From JAAYAY01 sp964429355 (lineage in GTDB: Bacteria > Planctomycetota > Planctomycetia > Pirellulales > Thermoguttaceae): a stretch of 7,092 nt of DNA. Shown in pieces: positions 1 to 5,238 of this stretch; position 1 is the first letter of the stretch; each line of letters opens with the position of its first letter. Under the pieces are notes generated by a model. That model did not search any database. It had not been told where the DNA came from and was given only the letters and a program-made list of their open reading frames with translations. Location: assembly GCA_964429355.1 (NCBI GenBank), contig CAYSCH010000453.1, positions 1 through 7,092 of the forward strand, written 5' to 3'. The translations under genes were made by a program, and so were the position numbers.

Positions 1-42
1 GCTATCCCGGATGGACGCCAGAGCAAGAAAACCAATAATTAA
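1..42 (+). CDS. C-terminal tail of an upstream gene (partial)
   Basis: Frame 1 is open from the first base of the window and ends at TAA (40-42), giving the tail AIPDGRQSKKTNN. The lysine-, asparagine- and polar-rich ending is typical of a protein C-terminus. Only 13 codons are visible, so no family can be named and an open frame of this length could be chance. It would be co-directional with the Hpt gene, 72 bases upstream of its GTG start. Confidence 0.3.
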   Translation, partial: AIPDGRQSKKTNN

Positions 43-64
43 GCGGAACGTTGATTTTCTAAAC

Positions 65-91
65 TGGTTCCGTCTCCCTACGATGGAACCG
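65..91 (+). other. Stem-loop upstream of the Hpt gene
   Basis: GGTTCC (66-71) and GGAACC (85-90) are perfect inverted complements around a 13-nt loop, with a possible T-G wobble at 65/91. A competing pair, AAGCGG (41-46) with CCGCTT (89-94), shares part of the right arm. It has no following T tract, so it is not an intrinsic terminator. It could be an operator or a 5'-UTR hairpin, or chance. Confidence 0.3.
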
Positions 92-114
92 CTTCGCCTC
101 CCCCTCCGAGGAAC

Positions 115-480
115 GTGGATCCGGGCCTCTGGCGCACCTTTCATCGTGAGTTGACCGAACGGACTGGTACGCTTGAAGACCTCCTTCGACAGGCGTCGTC
201 CCAGGAACTTCGCGACGAAACGGCGCGCCAGTTGGCCCGTGTTCTTCACACCATCAAGTCGGCAGCCATGGTCGTGCCCGTTGAACAGGTCACTCGCTGC
301 ACCCATCTGGGTGAGAGCCTCGTGGAAAAGTGGCAAATGGGCCAAGGCCCGGGCATTCAGGTATCGCTGGAGACGTACGTCGGTTGGCTCAGGGCCCTCG
401 TTTCCGCTACCGACCAGATCCACCCCATCCTGGACCGTGCCGCCGCCCTCGAAGTCGAAATGAACGCCTACCTGCAGTAG
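115..480 (+). CDS. Small solitary histidine-phosphotransfer (Hpt) domain protein
   Basis: The 121-residue product is almost wholly alpha-helical and carries an Hpt-type signature, H45-T-I-K48-S-A-A, followed at the usual distance by a helix with C62-THLGESLVE. In Hpt domains the histidine of HxxK(G/S) is the residue that accepts and passes phosphate between receiver domains in a multistep cytoplasmic phosphorelay. H45 is inferred to be that residue. No receiver, kinase or CheA-like catalytic domain is attached and none is encoded next to it, so its partners are unknown. The start is GTG (115), behind GAGGA (108-112) with an unusually short 2-nt gap. The frame stays open upstream to about base 55, but no ATG, GTG or TTG precedes 115. 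It ends at TAG (478-480) with a stem-loop just after. The family call rests on one motif plus helical character; a non-phosphorylated four-helix protein is the alternative. Confidence 0.6.
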   Translation: MDPGLWRTFHRELTERTGTLEDLLRQASSQELRDETARQLARVLHTIKSAAMVVPVEQVTRCTHLGESLVEKWQMGQGPGIQVSLETYVGWLRALVSATDQIHPILDRAAALEVEMNAYLQ

Positions 481-487
481 TTCACGT

Positions 488-510
488 AGGACAGGTTGAT
501 GGCCTGTCCT
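488..510 (+). repeat. Perfect 8-bp stem-loop just after the Hpt gene
   Basis: AGGACAGG (488-495) and CCTGTCCT (503-510) form a perfect 8-bp stem with a 7-nt loop, starting 8 bases after the Hpt stop codon. The stem is flanked by short direct repeats TCACGT (482-487 and 511-516). There is no U tract, so at most it is a Rho-type or 3'-end stabilising structure. The flanking repeats also suit a dispersed intergenic palindrome. Confidence 0.5.
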
Positions 511-569
511 TCACGTCGCCATGCGTGATTGGTGGACCGGTAGTCGTCACAAAAACCTTGCCCCACTCT

Positions 570-600
570 GGCTGGAGGTACCGGCTTCAGCCATCCGTCC
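570..600 (+). repeat. Direct repeat copy A with stem-loop
   Basis: Bases 578-600 are identical to 670-692 (23 bp, 92 bp apart). Copy A folds as GGCTGGAG (570-577) with CTTCAGCC (585-592), eight pairs including one G-U, around the 7-nt loop 578-584. Stem and loop sizes match the element at 488-510. Confidence 0.6.
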
Positions 601-618
601 ACGTCTTCTCCCACGTTG

Positions 619-647
619 CGGGAATGAAGAAATCTTCGATAGTCCCG
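619..647 (+). other. Imperfect nested hairpin between the two direct repeats
   Basis: CGGGA (619-623) is complementary to TCCCG (643-647), and inside it GAAGA (626-630) faces TCTTC (633-637). Unpaired bases separate the two helices and the inner loop is very tight, so the structure is only suggestive. Confidence 0.25.
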
Positions 648-662
648 TAGGCTTGCCGCGCT

Positions 663-692
663 GGTTGGAGTACCGGCTTCAGCCATCCGTCC
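663..692 (+). repeat. Direct repeat copy B with stem-loop
   Basis: This is the second copy of the 23-bp direct repeat (670-692). The left stem arm has changed to GGTTGGAG (663-670) yet still pairs with CTTCAGCC (677-684) through two G-U wobbles, around a 6-nt loop. The stem is therefore retained as RNA despite sequence drift relative to copy A. Confidence 0.6.
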
Positions 693-746
693 GTCCTTCC
701 GCGCCTCGGCATCTCCCGCGCCCGATGGCCCCTGGCCCGCGCCCCC

Positions 747-858
747 CCATCTTCCATCTTCCATCTTCCATCTTCCATCTCCCATCTCCCATCTCCCATC
801 TTCCATCTCCGATCTCCCTGCTCCCTGCTCCCTGCTCCGTGCTCCCCGCTCCCTGTTC
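747..858 (+). repeat. 16-unit heptamer tandem repeat in two blocks
   Basis: Exactly sixteen 7-bp units run without interruption. The first ten (747-816) are CCATCTT or CCATCTC, the last carrying one change (CGATCTC). The next six (817-858) are CCTGCTC and single-base variants (CGTGCTC, CCCGCTC, CCTGTTC). The array is strongly pyrimidine-rich on the + strand. Seven is not a multiple of three, so translation gives 7-residue repeats in every frame, which explains the spurious reading frames across it. Heptamer arrays of this kind are known as short tandemly repeated repetitive sequences in cyanobacteria; the purpose here is unknown. Confidence 0.9.
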
Positions 859-1037
859 CCTCGATCGGGTGTATCGGCGCGTTATACTAACTCGATCAGC
901 GGGTAGTTTCTGCCAAAAGTCTTCTCTATACTGTGTCTGGCGGGCGTCGCGATTCTTGGACAAGACGCGATCGACTTCCCCCGGCACTGCACCACGGCGA
1001 TCTCGTCCACCTCGACGTTCGCTGGTCCTTTTGGTTT
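859..1037. other. Spacer without a supported gene
   Basis: No reading frame here has both a convincing start and protein-like composition. Two TATACT boxes (883-888 and 927-932) resemble sigma-70 -10 elements, but neither has a recognisable -35 at 16-18 bp. They may include a promoter for the downstream deacylase gene; nothing else is seen. Confidence 0.3.
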
Positions 1038-1195
1038 CCCTGTAAGAGGGGTTTTCCGCCTCTCCAGGGCAGTTCCAAGAGCTGCCAGAACGCGGGAGTT
1101 TCTAACCGGCATGGGGGCCGACCGCCTCTGTGGCTCCACTGGCAGCTCTGACCTCCCTCGGCGAGCGGGCAGACCACTCTTACTTCAAAGAGGTC
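1038..1195 (+). promoter_or_regulatory. Structured leader of the deacylase gene with competing hairpins
   Basis: Several complementary segments lie just upstream of the deacylase ribosome binding site. Hairpin A pairs CCCTG (1038-1042) with CAGGG (1065-1069) and AGAGG (1045-1049) with CCTCT (1059-1063). Hairpin B pairs GGCAG (1068-1072) with CTGCC (1082-1086). A longer helix pairs AGAGCTGCCAG (1078-1088) with CTGGCAGCTCT (1139-1149), a perfect 11-bp match. It overlaps the right arm of B, and B overlaps A by two bases. A last hairpin lies at 1172-1195 (GAC and CTCT with AGAG and GTC), 10 bases before the Shine-Dalgarno. Mutually exclusive pairings are seen directly; a regulatory switch is inferred. 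No known riboswitch is recognised. Confidence 0.35.
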
Positions 1196-1205
1196 TCCAT
1201 CTGCG

Positions 1206-1211
1206 AAGGAG
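1206..1211 (+). promoter_or_regulatory. Strong Shine-Dalgarno for the deacylase gene
   Basis: AAGGAG sits 6 nt before ATG 1218. It is a near-consensus site and fixes that start against other possible frames. Confidence 0.85.
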
Positions 1212-1217
1212 TTTGTC

Positions 1218-1697
1218 ATGCCCGCCAAGAAGCTCAAACGGTTCCTGGACGAAAACCACGTGCGCTACGTTTCGATTCGCCATTCTCCGGCCTATACGGC
1301 CCAGGAGACGGCCGCTTCAGCCCACATTCCGGGACGCGAACTGGCCAAAACAGTGATGCTCTACGTCGATGGCGAAATGGCCATGGCGGTGCTCCCCTCA
1401 ACCCGAATGCTCGACCTGGAATTGCTCCGTCACCAGATCGATGCGGAGTCGGTGACGCTGGCCACGGAAAACCAGTTCAAAGATCGATTTCCGGATTGCG
1501 AAGCGGGCGCCATGCCCCCCTTCGGCAATCTCTACCGGGTTCCCGTCTACGTCGACCGGAGCCTGACCCTCGACGAGCAGATCGCGTTCAACGCCGGCTC
1601 CCATGCCGAGTTGATTCAACTGGCCTACGAGGACTTTGAAAACCTCGTTCACCCCATCGTGGCCGAGTTTGCCTACACATCGAAGGTTCGTGTCTGA
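1218..1697 (+). CDS. YbaK/EbsC-type aminoacyl-tRNA deacylase
   Basis: This 159-residue protein has the length and motifs of a free-standing YbaK/ProRS-INS domain. Such cytoplasmic enzymes hydrolyse mischarged tRNAs (for example Cys- or Ala-tRNA-Pro) in trans, protecting translation fidelity. Visible marks are the HIPGRELAKTV segment with the conserved lysine K44, the G97-AMPPFG-103 substrate loop, and FNAGSHAELI with G127-S128-H129 near the end, in the order expected. The N-terminal 30 residues (FLDENHVRYVSIRHSPAYTAQETA) fit the leading helix and strand. It starts at ATG 1218 behind AAGGAG and ends at TGA (1695-1697). It appears to be transcribed alone, with 737 bp free upstream and 348 bp downstream. 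Which misacylated tRNA it clears cannot be read from the sequence, so no symbol is assigned; fold and family are secure. Confidence 0.87.
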   Translation: MPAKKLKRFLDENHVRYVSIRHSPAYTAQETAASAHIPGRELAKTVMLYVDGEMAMAVLPSTRMLDLELLRHQIDAESVTLATENQFKDRFPDCEAGAMPPFGNLYRVPVYVDRSLTLDEQIAFNAGSHAELIQLAYEDFENLVHPIVAEFAYTSKVRV

Positions 1698-1729
1698 TTG
1701 AGTTGCGTGATTCCAGGCGGGAAGAGTTG

Positions 1730-1742
1730 ACAGGCACCCTGT
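1730..1742 (+). other. Small hairpin downstream of the deacylase gene
   Basis: ACAGG (1730-1734), loop CAC, and CCTGT (1738-1742) form a 5-bp hairpin 33 bases past the deacylase stop. There is no T tract, so it is weak as a terminator. It overlaps a TTGACA (1727-1732) that has no matching -10. Confidence 0.25.
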
Positions 1743-1785
1743 GCGGGGAATCCTGCAAGGCTATTTGTGTATGGGGGTCGCAAAC

Positions 1786-1813
1786 CACGCCCTTCGCTAC
1801 GCTCAGGGACGTG
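1786..1813 (+). other. Stem-loop in the spacer before the HzsA-like gene
   Basis: CACGCCCT (1786-1793) pairs with AGGG (1805-1808) and CGTG (1810-1813), eight pairs with one bulged A (1809) and an 11-nt loop. Directly after it, 1811-1830 is a degenerate 20-bp palindrome centred on CCCCGGGG (8 of 10 arm positions match). The function is unknown; a decayed mobile-element end or dispersed repeat is possible. Confidence 0.35.
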
Positions 1814-1923
1814 CCACCCCGGGGGGCCACGGGGGTATCACGTGTGGTGGGCAAGGCCGCGAGGCTATCTTCAGGACGACAGTTTTTCCGCGAATCACCG
1901 CAGGCCATTTAGAATCCGCCGAG

Positions 1924-1940
1924 GAGTGCGATTCGCACTC
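1924..1940. repeat. Perfect 17-bp palindrome GAGTGCGA-T-TCGCACTC
   Basis: Two perfect 8-bp arms (1924-1931 and 1933-1940) surround a single T. It could be a dyad operator for a dimeric regulator, a dispersed intergenic palindrome, or (7-bp stem, 3-nt loop, then TT) a weak terminator-like hairpin for the deacylase transcript. It lies 106 bp before the next start codon, just upstream of the candidate -35 at 1962. Confidence 0.5.
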
Positions 1941-1948
1941 TTGAGCCG

Positions 1949-2037
1949 TCCTTCCGGCAGGTTGCCGCGAGCGAGCCCGTCGAACATAATCGATTCGCTG
2001 CCAACCCCATAGAGCTTCGAAGGTTTCGCCGGAAGGA
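1949..2037 (+). promoter_or_regulatory. 10-bp helix that would cover the HzsA-like ribosome binding site
   Basis: TCCTTCCGGC (1949-1958) is the exact reverse complement of GCCGGAAGGA (2028-2037), which includes the whole Shine-Dalgarno GGAAGGA (2031-2037) of the gene starting at 2046. In a transcript containing both arms, pairing would close a 69-nt loop and hide the RBS. This works only if transcription starts upstream of 1949; a start from the candidate promoter at 1962-1990 would leave the RBS free. The complementarity is direct observation; control of translation is inference. Confidence 0.4.
1962..1990 (+). promoter_or_regulatory. Candidate sigma-70 promoter for the HzsA-like gene
   Basis: TTGCCG (1962-1967, 4 of 6 to TTGACA) and CATAAT (1985-1990, 5 of 6 to TATAAT) are separated by an ideal 17 bp. 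Transcription would start near 1997, giving a leader of about 50 nt. It sits just downstream of the 17-bp palindrome. It is a match by eye only, and planctomycete promoters are poorly defined. Confidence 0.3.
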
Positions 2038-2045
2038 ACATTCAA

Positions 2046-5000
2046 GTGAGATCGCGTGGCGTGCTACTGAGACGGGAAACGATCATCCTGGCCTTCGCGT
2101 TATCGTGGACGCACCTCGAGGCGGCCGAAGCGGTAACCATCTTCCAGCCGTCCAGCGCAAGGGTCTGGAACGCCGACGAAAACCAGACTTTCGTCTGGCG
2201 CCCGCAATGCAGCAACAACAGCGCGGATCATCAGCTTGCGGGTGGATTCGAGTGGGAGCGCGACTCCCGCGGCTTTGTGGCCTCTGGCAAGGCCTGGGTG
2301 GGAGAACAGTACCGCGACGGCCTGATGATGCTCGCCTTTCCGGACGGAAACGTGCTCCATGCGCGGTGGAAGGTGCAGATTCCCGAGGGCCAACAATTTC
2401 GCGTCTGCTATTCGCTCACCAACCAGGCGGCCGCATCGAGCACCAATGGGCTGAAGTTCACCGTCACCGCAGCAGACGCCGGCGGCAACGAGAAGACGAT
2501 TCTCGAACATATCCTGCCGCCGGGCGACAGCAAGCTCCATTGGGTGGAGTTTCAGCCCGACTTCCCCGTTGAATCGATCACGTTCACCCATGACAATCTC
2601 GGGCAGGAACACTGGGATGTTTTGTGGTTCCGGCCGGAAGTCACCGATTCCAAGGGAGCGGAGACTACGGATATCGTCCGCGTCATGCCCAAGGCGGCGC
2701 CGGCCTCGCCCGAGCTTCTGCCTCCTCCCGCCAGCGCCGAGGCAGTGCGAGCGGCGATCTCCGATCTGGCCGAGACCTTCGGCACTCGCTACCGGCGAGC
2801 CCCGGAGTTCCTGGCCCGGTTGGAGCAGGTAGACTCGCTGCCGCAGGAACAGCAGGCTGCGCAACTGGCTGCCCTGCAGCACGAGGCCCTGTCGGCCAAC
2901 CCCCTGGTCTGCGACCAGCCGATCCTGTTCGTCACCCGCCATCCGTATCGCAGCCACTACCACGCCATCGACACCCTGTTCCACACCGGCGAATTCAACG
3001 CCGACCGCGGCATCGCCCACGCCGACCTGTTCGAGGGGGGAGGGGCGATGAAGACCCTCGATCTGAAAACGGGGAAGGTCACGACGCTTCTGGAACTGCC
3101 CGAGGGAGTTGCCAGGGATCCGGACCTCCACTTCGACGCCCGGCGGATTGTGTTTGCCATGCGGAGGGCAAAGAGTGAGGACTATCACATCTATGAGATT
3201 GGCACGGACGGCAGCGGGCTGAGGCAACTCACCCGTGCGGAAGGGGTTTGCGACTTCGATCCAATCTACCTGCCCGACAACGGGATCGTGTTCTCGTCGA
3301 CGCGGGAGCCGAAATACAACATGTGCTCCCGCGACAGCGCCGCCAACCTGTTCCGGATGGAACCTGACGGGGCCAATATCCACCAGATCACGAAGAACAC
3401 CCTGTTCGACAATCATGCGGAATTGCTGCCCGACGGGCGGATCCTCTACGCCCGGTGGGAGTACGTGGATCGCAATTTCGGCGATGCCCACGGACTTTGG
3501 ACCGTCAATCCGGACGGCACGAACCAGGCGGTCTACTGGGGCAACAACACGGCGGTGCCGGGCGCCGCCTTCAGCGCCCACCTCATTCCCGGCACCCAGC
3601 AAACGCTCTGCATTTTCGGGCCCCACCACGACCGGCTGTGGGGAGCCCTGGCGATGATCGACCGGCGTCTGGCCATCGATGGCCGGCCCGGAGTCGTGCG
3701 AACCTGGCCCGAGGAAGTGGCCGATTGGACCCGAATCGACGGCCCCTTCGAATGCGACACCACCACCCGGCTCCCCGTCAAGTATGCAGATCCCTGGCCG
3801 CTGAGCGACAAGTACTTCCTCTGCTCGCGCATGACCGGAAATGGCGAGCAGATGGGAATCTACCTGGTCGACGTTTTCGGCAACGAGGTGCTGCTCCATG
3901 CCGAACAGCCCGGCTGTTACGATCCGATGCCGATCAAGGCCCGTCTCCGTCCTCCGCTTGCTGCTGCCCGCTGCGACTTCGAAACGCCTCAGGGCGTGTT
4001 CTACGTGGCCAATGTCTACGAAGGCACGCACATGGCCGGCGTAGAGCCGGGCTCGGTCAAGTGGCTACGCGTGGTCGAGTCGCCCGAGAAGCGGCACTGG
4101 TCGCCGGGAAGCTGGAACGGGCAGGGCTATACGGCGCCCGCCATGAACTGGCACAGCCTGGAAAACAAGCGGATCCTCGGCAAGGTGCCCGTCGAACCGG
4201 ACGGATCGGCCCATTTCGCCGTTCCCGCCGGCAAGTTCGTCTATTTCCAGTTGCTCGACGAGAACGAGATGATGGTCCAATCGATGCGCAGCGCCACGGT
4301 GCTGCAATCGGGCGAGCGAATCGGATGCACCGGGTGCCACGACGAACGCCGTACGGCCCCACCCTGGGTCGATCGGCCCGCGCCGCAGGCCATGATGCGG
4401 CCACCGAGCGCCCTCGAGCCCTGGTACGGCCCGCCGCGAGCGTTTGGATTCACGGCCGAGGTTCAGCCGGTCTTGGACAGGCACTGCGTGGAGTGCCACG
4501 ACTACGGCAAACCTGCCGGCGAAAAACTCAATCTCGCCCCGGATCGGCTCATCACCTTCAACACCGCCTACAGCGAGCTCTGGCGGAAAGGCTACGTGAC
4601 ATGTGCGGGGGCCGGACCGGCGGAGATTCTCCAGGCTTACGCCTGGGGATCCCACGCGAGCCGGCTCGCGGGCGAGATCCGCCGTCCGACGATCGACGAG
4701 CACAAAAACATCCGGCTGAGCCAGGAGGAAATCGACCGCGTGATGACCTGGCTCGACCTGAACGGGGTGTATTACCCGACCTACGCCTGCGCCTATCCCG
4801 ACAGCCTGACCGGACGCTGCCCCCTCGACAGCCGCCAGTTGGGCCGTCTGGCGGCGTTGGCAGGGTTGGATCTCGGCCGATTGCGCGACCACAACAACAA
4901 TCCCGGTCTCCAGGTAAACTTCGATCGACCCAAACTGAGCCCCTGCCTGGCGAATCTGGCGGGCAAGAACGACCCGGCCTATCGGGAGGCCCTGGCGATC

Positions 5001-5165
5001 ATCGAGGCGGGAAAACTCATGCTGGCCTCCAGGCCGCGGGCCGACATGCCCGGCTTTGAGCCCTGTGGCACTGACTGTCTCCGAGAGGCGAAATACGCCT
5101 CCCGCCTTGACCGCGAACAGGCGAACCGGCAAGCGATTCAGGCCGGCACGAAAGTCTACGACTGA
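2046..5165 (+). CDS. Exported HzsA-like protein: beta-rich domain, beta-propeller, two c-type heme sites
   Basis: The 1039-residue protein starts at GTG 2046, 8 nt after GGAAGGA. An N-terminal signal peptide is visible (RR at 9-10, hydrophobic IILAFAL 13-19, likely cut near AEA 29), so it acts outside the cytoplasm, as c-type heme attachment requires. Residues about 65-197 form a beta-rich, jelly-roll-like domain (FEWERDS to LWFRPE), followed by a Pro/Ala linker (215-232). Residues about 290-750 form a WD40/PD40-like propeller with repeated DG turns (IYEIGTDGSGLRQLT, LFRMEPDGANIHQIT, LWTVNPDG). Two CXXCH heme motifs follow: C761-TG-C764-H765 and C814-VE-C817-H818, the second in a planctomycete cytochrome context (VQPVLDRHCVECH), with H870 in GSHASRL a possible distal ligand. 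The order propeller, heme, heme matches hydrazine synthase alpha, which is about 800 residues; the beta-rich domain is extra. Neither HzsB/C partners nor other anammox genes are present, so hydrazine synthesis is not implied; an electron-transfer or redox-enzyme role is inferred and the substrate is unknown. Confidence 0.78.
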   Translation: MRSRGVLLRRETIILAFALSWTHLEAAEAVTIFQPSSARVWNADENQTFVWRPQCSNNSADHQLAGGFEWERDSRGFVASGKAWVGEQYRDGLMMLAFPDGNVLHARWKVQIPEGQQFRVCYSLTNQAAASSTNGLKFTVTAADAGGNEKTILEHILPPGDSKLHWVEFQPDFPVESITFTHDNLGQEHWDVLWFRPEVTDSKGAETTDIVRVMPKAAPASPELLPPPASAEAVRAAISDLAETFGTRYRRAPEFLARLEQVDSLPQEQQAAQLAALQHEALSANPLVCDQPILFVTRHPYRSHYHAIDTLFHTGEFNADRGIAHADLFEGGGAMKTLDLKTGKVTTLLELPEGVARDPDLHFDARRIVFAMRRAKSEDYHIYEIGTDGSGLRQLTRAEGVCDFDPIYLPDNGIVFSSTREPKYNMCSRDSAANLFRMEPDGANIHQITKNTLFDNHAELLPDGRILYARWEYVDRNFGDAHGLWTVNPDGTNQAVYWGNNTAVPGAAFSAHLIPGTQQTLCIFGPHHDRLWGALAMIDRRLAIDGRPGVVRTWPEEVADWTRIDGPFECDTTTRLPVKYADPWPLSDKYFLCSRMTGNGEQMGIYLVDVFGNEVLLHAEQPGCYDPMPIKARLRPPLAAARCDFETPQGVFYVANVYEGTHMAGVEPGSVKWLRVVESPEKRHWSPGSWNGQGYTAPAMNWHSLENKRILGKVPVEPDGSAHFAVPAGKFVYFQLLDENEMMVQSMRSATVLQSGERIGCTGCHDERRTAPPWVDRPAPQAMMRPPSALEPWYGPPRAFGFTAEVQPVLDRHCVECHDYGKPAGEKLNLAPDRLITFNTAYSELWRKGYVTCAGAGPAEILQAYAWGSHASRLAGEIRRPTIDEHKNIRLSQEEIDRVMTWLDLNGVYYPTYACAYPDSLTGRCPLDSRQLGRLAALAGLDLGRLRDHNNNPGLQVNFDRPKLSPCLANLAGKNDPAYREALAIIEAGKLMLASRPRADMPGFEPCGTDCLREAKYASRLDREQANRQAIQAGTKVYD

Positions 5166-5194
5166 GCCGCGCAGCCTTTCCCCGCCACTCCCGA
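5166..5194 (+). other. Remnant 3' flank of the HzsA-like gene, bordering the intron
   Basis: These 29 bases separate the TGA of the HzsA-like gene from the intron 3' splice point. They contain no hairpin or T tract. On the minus strand they are the start of the intron's 3' exon (TCGGGAGTGG...). Any original terminator of the upstream gene must lie beyond the intron, outside the window, or be absent. Confidence 0.6.
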
Positions 5195-5198
5195 ATAG

Positions 5199-5235
5199 GG
5201 GTAGGGACGGCCGATTGAGTTCGGCCGCCCCTCCC
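5199..5235 (-). ncRNA. Group II intron domain VI with bulged branch-point A
   Basis: On the minus strand, 5227-5221 (CGGCCGA) pairs with 5214-5208 (TCGGCCG) around loop 5220-5215. The helix continues outward with one G-U and four further pairs (5228-5232 with 5207-5203), then a single unpaired A (complement of 5202), then three G-C pairs (5233-5235 with 5201-5199). The bulged A is eight nucleotides from the 3' end at 5195, the expected place for the branch-point that attacks the 5' splice site. Confidence 0.9.
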
Positions 5236-5238
5236 TCC

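Noticed and set aside
488..510. Intrinsic terminator of the Hpt gene
   Set aside because: The stem is perfect but is followed by TCACGTCGCC rather than a T tract.
883..932. Two TATACT boxes as promoters for the deacylase gene
   Set aside because: Each is a good -10, but no -35 at suitable spacing is recognisable, so they are mentioned only as part of the spacer.
468..1045. Reading frames crossing the heptamer array, with repeated GDGRWKMED or HLPSSIF peptides
   Set aside because: The repeats come from a 7-bp DNA period read in any frame, with no RBS and no similarity beyond the repeat.
882..1237. Minus- and plus-strand frames of 72-103 codons in the deacylase leader
   Set aside because: They overlap each other, lack ribosome binding sites and show no protein-like motif.
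1727..1732. TTGACA as a -35 promoter element
   Set aside because: No -10-like hexamer occurs 16-18 bp downstream; the bases there read near ATCCTG.
1703..2045. Frames of 67-106 codons in the spacer before the HzsA-like gene
   Set aside because: Several overlapping frames on both strands, no good RBS, compositions set by GC-rich palindromes.
2046..5165. Evidence for anammox metabolism
   Set aside because: Only an HzsA-like paralog with an altered first-heme neighbourhood is present, and no HzsB/C, hydrazine dehydrogenase or other anammox gene is seen.
5166..5194. Group IIC-style insertion next to a terminator hairpin
   Set aside because: No hairpin is visible in this flank, and the 5' exon where such a hairpin would lie is outside the window; the question stays open.
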